Shown here: positions 1 to 5,287 of the stretch, in pieces | How positions within the stretch are numbered: the stretch's first letter is position 1 | How the letters are laid out: the number at the start of each line of letters is the position of its first letter | DNA from: a bacterium | GTDB taxonomy: Bacteria > Zhuqueibacterota > Zhuqueibacteria > Residuimicrobiales > Krinioviventaceae | Length of the DNA stretch: 5,371 nucleotides | Reading direction: 5' to 3' | Assembly (NCBI GenBank): GCA_024278645.1 | Contig: JAJRST010000087.1 | Span: 1-5,371, forward strand | Notes under the pieces: generated by a model | The model's input: only the letters and a program-made list of their open reading frames with translations | Databases searched by the model: none | What the model was told of the DNA's origin: nothing | Translations under genes and position numbers: made by a program

Positions 1-53
1 ATGTCAGGCTGAGCAAAGTCGAAGCCAATGTCAGGCTGAGCAAAGTCGAAGCC
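1..53. repeat. Two direct copies of a 26-bp element (REP-like)
   Basis: Bases 1-26 and 28-53 are identical copies of a 26-bp element that begins ATGTCAGGCTGAGC and ends GTCGAAGCC, with one A between them. The core TCAGnCTGAGCnnAGTCGAAG resembles a short palindromic intergenic repeat that, from memory, recurs widely in environmental bacterial genomes. The first copy may continue beyond the window edge. It lies just downstream of the large gene. Confidence 0.7.
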
Positions 54-73
54 CGACGACGCTCAGCCTGACA
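29..73 (-). terminator. Strong hairpin four bases after the stop codon, possible terminator or RNA-stabilising stem
   Basis: TGTCAGGCTGAGC (29-41) pairs perfectly with GCTCAGCCTGACA (61-73), 13 bp. An extra GTCG/CGAC pairing in the loop (45-48 with 54-57 or 57-60) extends it. In the gene's transcript it starts four bases after the TGA. There is no run of U after it, so it is not a textbook intrinsic terminator. It could still end or protect the message. The first repeat copy (2-14) could pair with the same arm as an alternative. Confidence 0.5.
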
Positions 74-77
74 ACAG

Positions 78-3000
78 TCACTTGAGCAGCAGCATCTTGC
101 GAACCATGGTCCTGCCGTCGGCGCTCAGGCGGCAGTAGTAAATTCCCGAGGGGACGATGGCGCCGGCGTCATCATCGGCGTTCCATGTCACCGTGTGCCA
201 GCCGGCGTCCATGCCGCCGTTGAGCAGGGTTTTGACGCGCTGACCCTTGGCGTTGAACACGACCAGGGAAACGCGCATCTGCCGCGGCAGCTCAAAACGA
301 ATGGATGTCGAGGGGTTGAAGGGATTGGGATAGTTCGAGTGCAAAGCCATTTCGTCGGGCGCGGCCATTTTCGCGGACACCGGCCCAAAGAGGGTCGAGC
401 GGCCGTCCCGGTCATTCATTTGAATTTTATAAAACCGGAGGACATCGGCGGGGACATCTTTATCGATAAACGTATAGCTATTCTGCGCCGAACTCGCTGA
501 GACGGCTCCTATCTTTTCAAAAGAACCCGATTCCGTCGCGCTCCGAAGCACGTCATAGCCGGCGACAGACACTCCGGCAGGCGTCTGCCAGGAAACGACA
601 ATGCCGACGCCCGGCCTGGCCGAGGCGTTAAAATTAATCAGCTCCACCGACGTCGGCTTGACGTTGACGATCCAGGTCCGCTTTGTCGTATCCGAATGGT
701 CATAGACAAAGCCGGTAATGTACACCGTCGACGGCAGCGACGCATTGGGGACGAATGAAAATGCCGACGAATCGCTGACTGGCCAGTCGTCCAAAAGCCA
801 TCGGTAGGAAACCGGGTCGCCGTCCGGGTCCGACGCCGTCAGTTCAAACGACAGCAATTGACCCTGCTCGGCGGCCAACACCGTATCCGTCGGCAGCCAG
901 GATTCGATGACCGGCGGATTATTGGAGTAGAGGCTCCTGGCGACGGCCGAAAAAACGGCGTTGACCGTATCATGCGCGGCGATAAAATAATACAAACCGG
1001 CGCTGTCGCCGACGGCGACGCGACAGCGGACGACGCCGAGGCTGTCGGTGAGCAGCGGCTGCGTCGACAGGACGGCGCCGCCGTTCCGCGCCGTAAAAAC
1101 GACCGGCTGTCCGGGAACGACGTTATGATAGCGATCCGTCGCCAGCACAACCAACGGTTCGGGCAGGGACTCGCCGGGATCGGCGGACTGGTTGTCGCCG
1201 GAAATAATGGTCAGTGAAGCGGGGACATCAGGCCGAGCCTGCATCTGGAAAATCACGGGGGAGCCTTGCACGCTGTCGACAATGGCGGCAACGATGCTGA
1301 CGCCGGCGCGCGTCCCCAGGGTGTAGGTGAGCGAGGCGCGGCCGTTCGCATCCGTCAACACGGGTGACAGTTCCAGGCTGTCCGCATGCCCGCCGCTTTT
1401 TTGCACCTGAAATCGGATGGGATAGTCCGGCACGCCCTCGCCCTCCGCATCGACGAGCTGCACGACAAGCGGTTCGGCCAGGGGCTTGCCGACAATGCCG
1501 CTCTGCCCGTCGCCGGAGAGTCGCTTGAGCTGCGCCGGAATCTGCGGCAGCGGCGTGAATTCCACTTCCGCCGTGTCGGCGAGCGTCAAGTTCAATCCCA
1601 TCACCGTCGCCGACACGATTTTTGTCTCCGGCGTCGTACTGCTCAAATAGGCTTTGATGACGCCGTCGGCGTCGGTCAGCGTATCCGGCACGGACCAAAA
1701 GTTGTTGGCGCCGGTGGCTGAAAACCGCACTTGCAGGCCGGCGCCGACCGGCTGCCCGAGACTGTCTTTCAGGACAACGACGATTTCCGCCCGGCTGGCG
1801 CCGTCCGCCGGCTGCGGCGAGGTCGCTGTGATCGTCGATGTCCGTGCATCTACGGGGATGCCCGGGTAGACCCATTGCAGGGGTGAATTTTGCAAAGGCG
1901 AACTATCGAATTGGGCGGCGGCTTGCAAGATATTATCCGGCCCCAGGTAGACGCCCGGCGTCCAGAAAACGCGAGCCAGCCCGGCGCTGTCGGTCACCGC
2001 CTCGCGGCTGTTTTCACCGCTGATATGACCGCCGCCGGAAACGACCGTGAACTGCACGGGAAAATTTTCCACGGCGTTGCCGTAGGCGTCTCCGACAAAG
2101 ACGACAAACGGCGACGCAAACGCCTGACCGGCATGGAACGCCTGCCCGTCGCCGCTTATTTTATGCATCGCCGCTGCATGGGCCGCCCGCGCCGTTGCGG
2201 TAAAGAACAGCGTATCATCCGACGTCGCCGCCATCAGCGTATAATCGCCGACGACGGTTCCCAGCGTCCAGGAGACGGACGCCAAACCATCGGCGTCGCT
2301 GATGACGGTGCGAAGGGAATCGCCGTCAATCGTGCCGCCGTCGGCCACGGTAAACAGCACCTGATAGTCGCTGACCACGGCGCCCCGGGCGTCGACCACC
2401 TGCACAACGACGTCATTCGGCAACGGCTCGCCGACGACGCCGCTCTGACCGTCGCCGCTTTGCTTGTTCAACAAATAGACGGGCGTTTCAACGACGGCGG
2501 TGAACTCGATCGTTGAATCCGGCGCATCCGGCAACATCGCATGAACCCAGAGCGTCCCGGGCGTCGATCCGGCGACGACAAAAGCCTGCGCCATGCCAGC
2601 GTCATCCGTATACACGAGCGAATCGCCCTGAATACGGCCGTCGCCCTGCACCATCCGAAATAAAACGGTCGCCCCGGCCACCGGTTGACCAACTTGATTT
2701 CTCACGGCGACGACCAACGGCTCCGGCAGCAGCTCATTCACGTAAACGGATTGCTCATCGCCCGAGACATATTCAATGTGCCAGACATCCGGCGTCAACA
2801 CGTGCCTTTGGTTGGCGGCGAGGCCTTGTCGCGTCTGCACCGCGCCGTTCACACGTTCAATGCGGACATCGCAGGTCGTCCAATCGCCGAGACCGAAATG
2901 CTGACGCAGGTTGTTCGCCGACAGGTAGCCGCTTTGCGAGACCACTTCCCGGTAGGCGAGCAGGTGCGCGGCGTCGCCGAGGTGACCGGGTTCGTAAAGC

Positions 3001-4928
3001 CATATTTTCGAACCGATGCCGCCGGCGTCGCCTTCCGCTCCGATCACCGTCACGTCGATCCAGTTATTGACCAGATCGCTGCTGTTTTCGAGAAAGACGT
3101 TTTCATATTCCGCTGTGGTCAGATATATATCCACATCGCCGTCGCCGTCAAAATCGTTGGCGAGCACGGAGCGGGCGTCCGCGCCGACAATGTCGGCTGC
3201 GCCATCGCCGGCATAGACAAAACCGCCGCCGTCGCCGAGATACAAGCGCGCCATTGATGTGCGAAAGAAATTCCAGATTCGGCTTTCATAGTAGCGATCG
3301 AATTGGTTGTTCTGCAGGCAATAGACGTCGAGGAGGCCGTCGTTGTCGGCGTCGAACAACTGCACGGAAAAGCCGCTCATAGCCAGGCGGGACGGCGGCG
3401 AGTAGGCGGTAAAATGTCCGGCGCCGTCGTTGGTGTAGATGTCCAGGAAAAGCGAATCTGGGGTGTAGGATTTGACTTTCGAGGCCAGAAACAGGTCGGG
3501 ATCGCCGTCGCGGTCAAAATCGGCAAAGACCGCCCCTTGCGTCCTCTCTCCGGCGTCAACGCCGAATTGCGCGGCGCGGTCGGTGAAAAAGCCGTCGCCG
3601 TCATTGACGAACAGTTCGTTCGCCGCGTTCGGCCAGGAAAGATAAATATCCGCATCGCCGTCGTTGTCAAAATCCACGGCGGTGACCGACGGCGTGTCGT
3701 CGCCGGCGGCGCTCCCGGCGGCAAATCCTCGTGCCTGCAAGGAAAAATGGCCGCTGCCGTCGTTGATGTACATTTCATGATCCGAATTTTGATTGACGGC
3801 GAGCAGATCGACATCGCCGTCGTTATCCGCGTCAAAGGCGACCGCTGCGCTTGTTCGCGCGTCCGACGCCTCCATGCCGCGGACGGCGCTCTCTTGCGAG
3901 AAAAAGCCGTCGCCGTCGTTGATATACAGCCGATTGCCGCCGCCAAAATCGCTGCAAAACAGATCGACGTCGCCGTCATTGTCGGCGTCGAAAAACAGGG
4001 CGGAAAAGCTGCCGGCATTTTCATCGATGCCGCGAACCGCCGTCTCGTCGGCAAAAGTATGATCCGCCTGCTGAATGTAGAGAATGTCGCGCAGGCTCTC
4101 GCCCTCCCGGTAGTTGGCGACATAAATGTCGTCCAGGCCGTCGTTGTTGACGTCGGCGACGGCGAGGCCGTGCCCGCCCTTGAGCGCCTCCAGGCCTACG
4201 ACATTGTTCGTGAATGACTTGTCGTCAAAGCGGACCGGCGTCTCTGCCGTGTAAATTTTCAGGTCCGAATAAATCGGGCCGGCAACCGAGTTGTAAATAT
4301 CGTCGCCGCCGATGCTGATATGCTGGATGCGTTCGATCGGGCCTTTCATCAACTGTTTTTTGACCTCTTGCCCGTTGAAATAGAGCCAGATATAATCGTG
4401 ATCCCAGACGAATTTAAAGCGATAGGTTTTATCGTAACTCCACTTGTTGTCCATCAGCACTTCACGGTCTTTGTCCCGGCTCACCTTGCCCTCGAAAGCG
4501 GTGTCGAACTCCATGCCGCACTTGTCGTCGCCGTTAAAGTAATTTGTGCCTGTGCGTAAAAAGGTGAACGAGGAGAGACTGTCCTCGTAAAACAGACTGA
4601 GCTGGCTATGCGGACGCGAGGTAAAGCAAAAAATGGTCTGCTTGCCATGCGTCGCCTGTACGCGCGGATTAAAATTGGTGATGGAGAACTCGATCGACCA
4701 GACGGCCGGCAGTCGATTTTGCAGTTGCAGCGTCAGCTTGCTGTTGCGTTCCGCTCGCCAGCCGTTGTCGACAAAGACGCCCGCCTTGTTGGCAATAATC
4801 GCAAAAGCGTCCTGACCTTCGCCGGTCAATGGATTTTCATACAAAAGCCGCGAATACCGCGGCGCCTGTGCAAAAGCAAAAGAAGTCATTATGATGAATA
4901 AAACCAGTCTATAAAACCATCGAATCAT
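78..4928 (-). CDS. Large secreted multidomain surface protein with FG-GAP propeller, ASPIC/UnbV, Big_1 stalk and T9SS C-terminal sorting domain
   Basis: The 1616-residue protein is probably exported by Sec and then carried across the outer membrane by the type IX secretion system, ending up on the surface or released. Domains in order: signal peptide 1-20; LamG/concanavalin-like 70-228; FG-GAP/VCBS propeller 240-615; ASPIC/UnbV 622-711; six Big_1-like Ig domains about 722-1331; PKD/cadherin-like Ig domain 1335-1425; fibronectin III-like 1427-1520; T9SS sorting domain 1528-1616. No catalytic motif is visible, so a binding or adhesive role is inferred: a calcium-binding head on a long Ig stalk. 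The ATG at 4928 is chosen because it gives a clean signal peptide, has an AAAGGGA 7 bases upstream, and an in-frame TAA lies only four codons further up. The frame is intact, with no sign of frameshift or truncation. Its ligand is unknown. The domain assignments are by eye from family motifs. The gene is certain; the exact function is not. Confidence 0.97.
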   Translation of the reverse strand: MIRWFYRLVLFIIMTSFAFAQAPRYSRLLYENPLTGEGQDAFAIIANKAGVFVDNGWRAERNSKLTLQLQNRLPAVWSIEFSITNFNPRVQATHGKQTIFCFTSRPHSQLSLFYEDSLSSFTFLRTGTNYFNGDDKCGMEFDTAFEGKVSRDKDREVLMDNKWSYDKTYRFKFVWDHDYIWLYFNGQEVKKQLMKGPIERIQHISIGGDDIYNSVAGPIYSDLKIYTAETPVRFDDKSFTNNVVGLEALKGGHGLAVADVNNDGLDDIYVANYREGESLRDILYIQQADHTFADETAVRGIDENAGSFSALFFDADNDGDVDLFCSDFGGGNRLYINDGDGFFSQESAVRGMEASDARTSAAVAFDADNDGDVDLLAVNQNSDHEMYINDGSGHFSLQARGFAAGSAAGDDTPSVTAVDFDNDGDADIYLSWPNAANELFVNDGDGFFTDRAAQFGVDAGERTQGAVFADFDRDGDPDLFLASKVKSYTPDSLFLDIYTNDGAGHFTAYSPPSRLAMSGFSVQLFDADNDGLLDVYCLQNNQFDRYYESRIWNFFRTSMARLYLGDGGGFVYAGDGAADIVGADARSVLANDFDGDGDVDIYLTTAEYENVFLENSSDLVNNWIDVTVIGAEGDAGGIGSKIWLYEPGHLGDAAHLLAYREVVSQSGYLSANNLRQHFGLGDWTTCDVRIERVNGAVQTRQGLAANQRHVLTPDVWHIEYVSGDEQSVYVNELLPEPLVVAVRNQVGQPVAGATVLFRMVQGDGRIQGDSLVYTDDAGMAQAFVVAGSTPGTLWVHAMLPDAPDSTIEFTAVVETPVYLLNKQSGDGQSGVVGEPLPNDVVVQVVDARGAVVSDYQVLFTVADGGTIDGDSLRTVISDADGLASVSWTLGTVVGDYTLMAATSDDTLFFTATARAAHAAAMHKISGDGQAFHAGQAFASPFVVFVGDAYGNAVENFPVQFTVVSGGGHISGENSREAVTDSAGLARVFWTPGVYLGPDNILQAAAQFDSSPLQNSPLQWVYPGIPVDARTSTITATSPQPADGASRAEIVVVLKDSLGQPVGAGLQVRFSATGANNFWSVPDTLTDADGVIKAYLSSTTPETKIVSATVMGLNLTLADTAEVEFTPLPQIPAQLKRLSGDGQSGIVGKPLAEPLVVQLVDAEGEGVPDYPIRFQVQKSGGHADSLELSPVLTDANGRASLTYTLGTRAGVSIVAAIVDSVQGSPVIFQMQARPDVPASLTIISGDNQSADPGESLPEPLVVLATDRYHNVVPGQPVVFTARNGGAVLSTQPLLTDSLGVVRCRVAVGDSAGLYYFIAAHDTVNAVFSAVARSLYSNNPPVIESWLPTDTVLAAEQGQLLSFELTASDPDGDPVSYRWLLDDWPVSDSSAFSFVPNASLPSTVYITGFVYDHSDTTKRTWIVNVKPTSVELINFNASARPGVGIVVSWQTPAGVSVAGYDVLRSATESGSFEKIGAVSASSAQNSYTFIDKDVPADVLRFYKIQMNDRDGRSTLFGPVSAKMAAPDEMALHSNYPNPFNPSTSIRFELPRQMRVSLVVFNAKGQRVKTLLNGGMDAGWHTVTWNADDDAGAIVPSGIYYCRLSADGRTMVRKMLLLK
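81..347 (-). other. Type IX secretion C-terminal sorting domain (residues about 1528-1616)
   Basis: The domain starts L-H-S-N-Y-P-N-P-F-N-P-S-T (1529-1541), then has R-V-S-L-V-V-F-N-A-K-G-Q-R-V (1552-1565), A-G-W-H-T-V-T-W-N (1575-1583), G-I-Y-Y-C-R-L (1595-1601) and ends K-M-L-L-L-K. This is the Por-secretion/FlgD-Ig-like tail (TIGR04183-like) recognised by the T9SS. In this family the tail is normally cleaved after export, and some cargo is anchored to A-LPS or released. No T9SS machinery gene lies in the window, so the system itself is inferred. Confidence 0.95.
369..650 (-). other. Fibronectin type III-like domain (residues about 1427-1520)
   Basis: The strand order and the motifs V-V-S-W-Q-T-P (1444-1450), G-Y-D-V-L-R-S (1457-1463), Y-T-F-I-D-K-D-V (1485-1492) and R-F-Y-K-I-Q (1498-1503) are typical of the FnIII-like module often placed directly before T9SS sorting domains in FCB proteins ('SWxT..E....FeveRS.dG..F..Ig.v'). 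It is likely structural and sits between the Ig stalk and the secretion signal. Confidence 0.78.
654..926 (-). other. PKD/cadherin-like Ig domain (residues about 1335-1425)
   Basis: The segment starts NNPPVIESWLP and carries A-S-D-P-D-G-D-P-V-S-Y-R-W (1365-1377), the 'D.DGD...Y.W' core common to PKD and bacterial cadherin-like Ig domains, and ends with a final strand T-W-I-V-N-V-K (1418-1424). It is probably a structural spacer. The exact family is uncertain because these folds share the same core motif. Confidence 0.7.
936..2786 (-). repeat. Stalk of six Big_1 (invasin/intimin-type) Ig-like domains (residues about 715-1331)
   Basis: Units of about 100 residues each have a central 'D..G.pV....V.F.v..GGg' strand pair and a 'TDa.G.a...w..G...G' strand. 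Five start with SGD[GEN]Q[SA], at residues 722, 824, 925, 1138 and 1243. The gap from 925 to 1138 is twice the unit length and holds a divergent fourth unit (1030-1126) that starts STITATSPQPADG instead, a form closer to classic invasin Big_1 domains. Tandem Big_1 domains form stiff rods that hold a binding head away from the cell. The units are diverged rather than recent copies. Confidence 0.88.
2796..3065 (-). other. ASPIC/UnbV domain (residues about 622-711)
   Basis: Right after the propeller comes a strand NNWIDVTVIG (621-630), a G-G-I-G-S-K-I segment (636-642), R-E-V-V-S-Q-S-G-Y-L-S (660-670) and H-F-G-L-G (677-681), followed by D-V-R-I-E-R (687-692). This order (NW.., GIG.., RE..GYLS, HFGLG, V-I-x-W/R-P/N-G) is the signature of PF07593, which normally closes VCBS propellers in CRTAC1-like proteins. 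Its biochemical role is poorly defined. Here the usual 'WPDG' is replaced by 'RVNG'. Confidence 0.88.
3084..4211 (-). other. FG-GAP/VCBS beta-propeller with seven calcium-binding motifs (residues about 240-615)
   Basis: Seven copies of the D-x-[DN]-x-D-G-x-x-D calcium loop begin at residues 259, 314, 366, 419, 470, 526 and 592, spaced 51 to 66 residues apart. Most are followed about 20 residues later by a second [YF]-x-N-D-G-x-G-x-F turn (for example YINDGDGFF and YINDGSGHF), the hallmark of the PF13517 VCBS/FG-GAP family. Seven motifs fit one complete seven-bladed propeller, as in integrin alpha chains. Each loop has the Asp/Asn ligands needed for Ca2+. The likely role is a rigid, calcium-stabilised binding head. 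Confidence 0.92.
4245..4721 (-). other. LamG/concanavalin A-like lectin domain (residues about 70-228)
   Basis: The segment alternates short beta-strands and includes the typical LamG ending: a strand with F-K-F-V-W-D (171-176), then I-W-L-Y-F-N-G-Q-E-V (180-189), where the 'Y-hNG' turn is characteristic, and a final strand around 217-227 (AGPIYSDLKIY). Such jelly-roll domains often bind glycans or proteins. No specific ligand residues can be named. The boundaries are approximate, and the family assignment rests on the strand pattern and the NG turn only. Confidence 0.6.
4869..4928 (-). other. Sec signal peptide of the large surface protein
   Basis: Residues 1-20 show the classic layout: a positive start (MIRWFYR), a hydrophobic core (LVLFIIMTSFAF) and a small-residue cleavage site (AFA before QAP). 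Signal peptidase I is the likely processing enzyme. There is no lipobox cysteine, so the mature protein is not expected to be a lipoprotein. Cleavage after residue 20 is inferred. Confidence 0.9.
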
Positions 4929-5008
4929 TGCATATTCCCTTTATGTCTCTGCATTTTTAACGAAACAGATCGAAACAACCTGCCGAAGAAGCGCTTTCTC
5001 CTGTTCAT
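4925..5008 (-). other. Possible 27-codon basic leader ORF overlapping the gene start (ATGA)
   Basis: On the minus strand an ATG at 5008 opens a 27-codon frame that ends with TGA at 4927..4925. That stop shares two bases with the gene's ATG, in the ATGA arrangement typical of translational coupling. The peptide is strongly basic (MNRRKRFFGRLFRS at the start) and has no recognised family. Against it being real: there is no Shine-Dalgarno-like sequence in front of its ATG, and an ORF this short arises easily by chance. The same frame is open further upstream through the whole 15-bp array, back to a TGA at 5341..5339, but no ATG is found there. Confidence 0.2.
4936..4942 (-). promoter_or_regulatory. 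Ribosome binding site of the large gene
   Basis: The minus strand reads AAAGGGA, then 7 bases, then ATG. It is a weak match to the anti-Shine-Dalgarno sequence (the GGGA core), but the spacing is right and there is no better start nearby. It supports ATG 4928 as the true start. Confidence 0.5.
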
Positions 5009-5029
5009 GTATGTTACTGCAAAAAGGGG

Positions 5030-5045
5030 TAATGTGCTTACATTA
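5030..5045. promoter_or_regulatory. Small dyad TAATGT-GCTT-ACATTA between array and gene
   Basis: A perfect 6-bp inverted repeat with a 4-base loop lies two bases before the tandem array. It could be an operator half-site pair or a weak hairpin in the leader RNA. At this length it could also be chance in AT-rich DNA. Confidence 0.25.
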
Positions 5046-5054
5046 AATGTCAGG

Positions 5055-5083
5055 ATAATTACTGTCAGGATAATTACTGTCAG
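5055..5083 (-). promoter_or_regulatory. Promoter-like CTGACA-N17-AATTAT inside the tandem array
   Basis: Because the period is 15 bp, the minus strand repeatedly places CTGACA (5 of 6 to TTGACA) exactly 17 bases before AATTAT (4 of 6 to TATAAT). The copy nearest the gene spans 5083..5055 and would give a leader of roughly 120 bases. The -10 lacks the conserved first T, and the sigma factor preference of this organism is unknown. This is a hypothesis rather than a recognised promoter. Confidence 0.2.
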
Positions 5084-5137
5084 GATAATTACTGTCAGGA
5101 TAATTACTGTCAGGATAATTACTGTCAGGATAATTAC

Positions 5138-5227
5138 TGTCAGGATGATTACTGTCAGGATGATTATTGTCAGGATGATTATTGTCAGGATGATTACTGT
5201 CAGGATGATTATTGTCAGGATGATTAT
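5138..5227. repeat. Exact 45-bp higher-order duplication inside the array
   Basis: Units 7-9 (5138..5182) and 10-12 (5183..5227) are identical over all 45 bases, with the same order of variants (T,G,C then T,G,T twice). This indicates a block duplication of three units at once by slippage or unequal recombination. Confidence 0.85.
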
Positions 5228-5287
5228 TGGCAGGATGATTATTGGCAGGATGATTATTGGCAGGATAATTACTGTCAGGATGATTAT

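Larger units (their letters stand above)
5048..5287. repeat. 15-bp tandem repeat array, 16 units
   Basis: The unit TGTCAGGATAATTAC is repeated 16 times with no spacers and no length change. Only three positions vary: 3 (T/G), 10 (A/G) and 15 (C/T). Units 1-6 (5048..5137) are identical (T,A,C). Units 7 and 10 are T,G,C; units 8, 9, 11, 12 and 16 are T,G,T; units 13 and 14 are G,G,T; unit 15 is G,A,C. A broken seventeenth unit (TGTTAG) follows. Since 15 is divisible by 3, some frames stay open through the array, including a plus-strand frame of VRIIT/VRMII pentapeptides starting at ATG 5007. That frame has no ribosome site or protein family and is treated as non-coding. The array looks like a minisatellite/VNTR lying upstream of the large gene. 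Confidence 0.95.

Noticed and set aside
2513..3257. Overlapping plus-strand open frames of about 185-190 codons
   Set aside because: They overlap each other and the intact minus-strand gene, and are Arg/Pro-rich, low-complexity or unrecognisable in composition. They are shadows of the ASPIC/UnbV and Big_1 coding region.
3303..4217. Long plus-strand open frame (304 codons) opposite the propeller region, with repeated 'I-D-[IV]-A-V-V-[IV]-x-V' segments
   Set aside because: Its repeats are the antisense image of the D-x-D-x-D-G-D-x-D calcium motifs, and the GC-rich codon use of the real gene keeps the opposite strand open. It has no protein family, no ribosome site and no sensible domain content.
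78..4928. Enzyme or integrin-like receptor annotation for the large protein
   Set aside because: FG-GAP and LamG domains occur in some enzymes and in integrins, but no catalytic residues or integrin-specific domains (MIDAS, transmembrane helix) are visible. A binding or adhesive surface role is the most that can be supported.
4989..4996. AAGCGCTT perfect palindrome in the leader as an operator
   Set aside because: Eight bases are too short and the flanks do not extend the symmetry. Expected by chance.
1..5054. Shared ATGTCAGG between the left 26-bp element (1-8, 28-35) and the start of the 15-bp array (5047-5054), as if the two repeats were related
   Set aside because: Only eight bases are shared and the sequences then diverge completely. 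This is not enough to claim common origin or terminal repeats of a mobile element, and no transposase is present.
5048..5287. CRISPR array
   Set aside because: The units are contiguous 15-mers with no unique spacers, and no cas gene is in the window. It is a simple tandem repeat.
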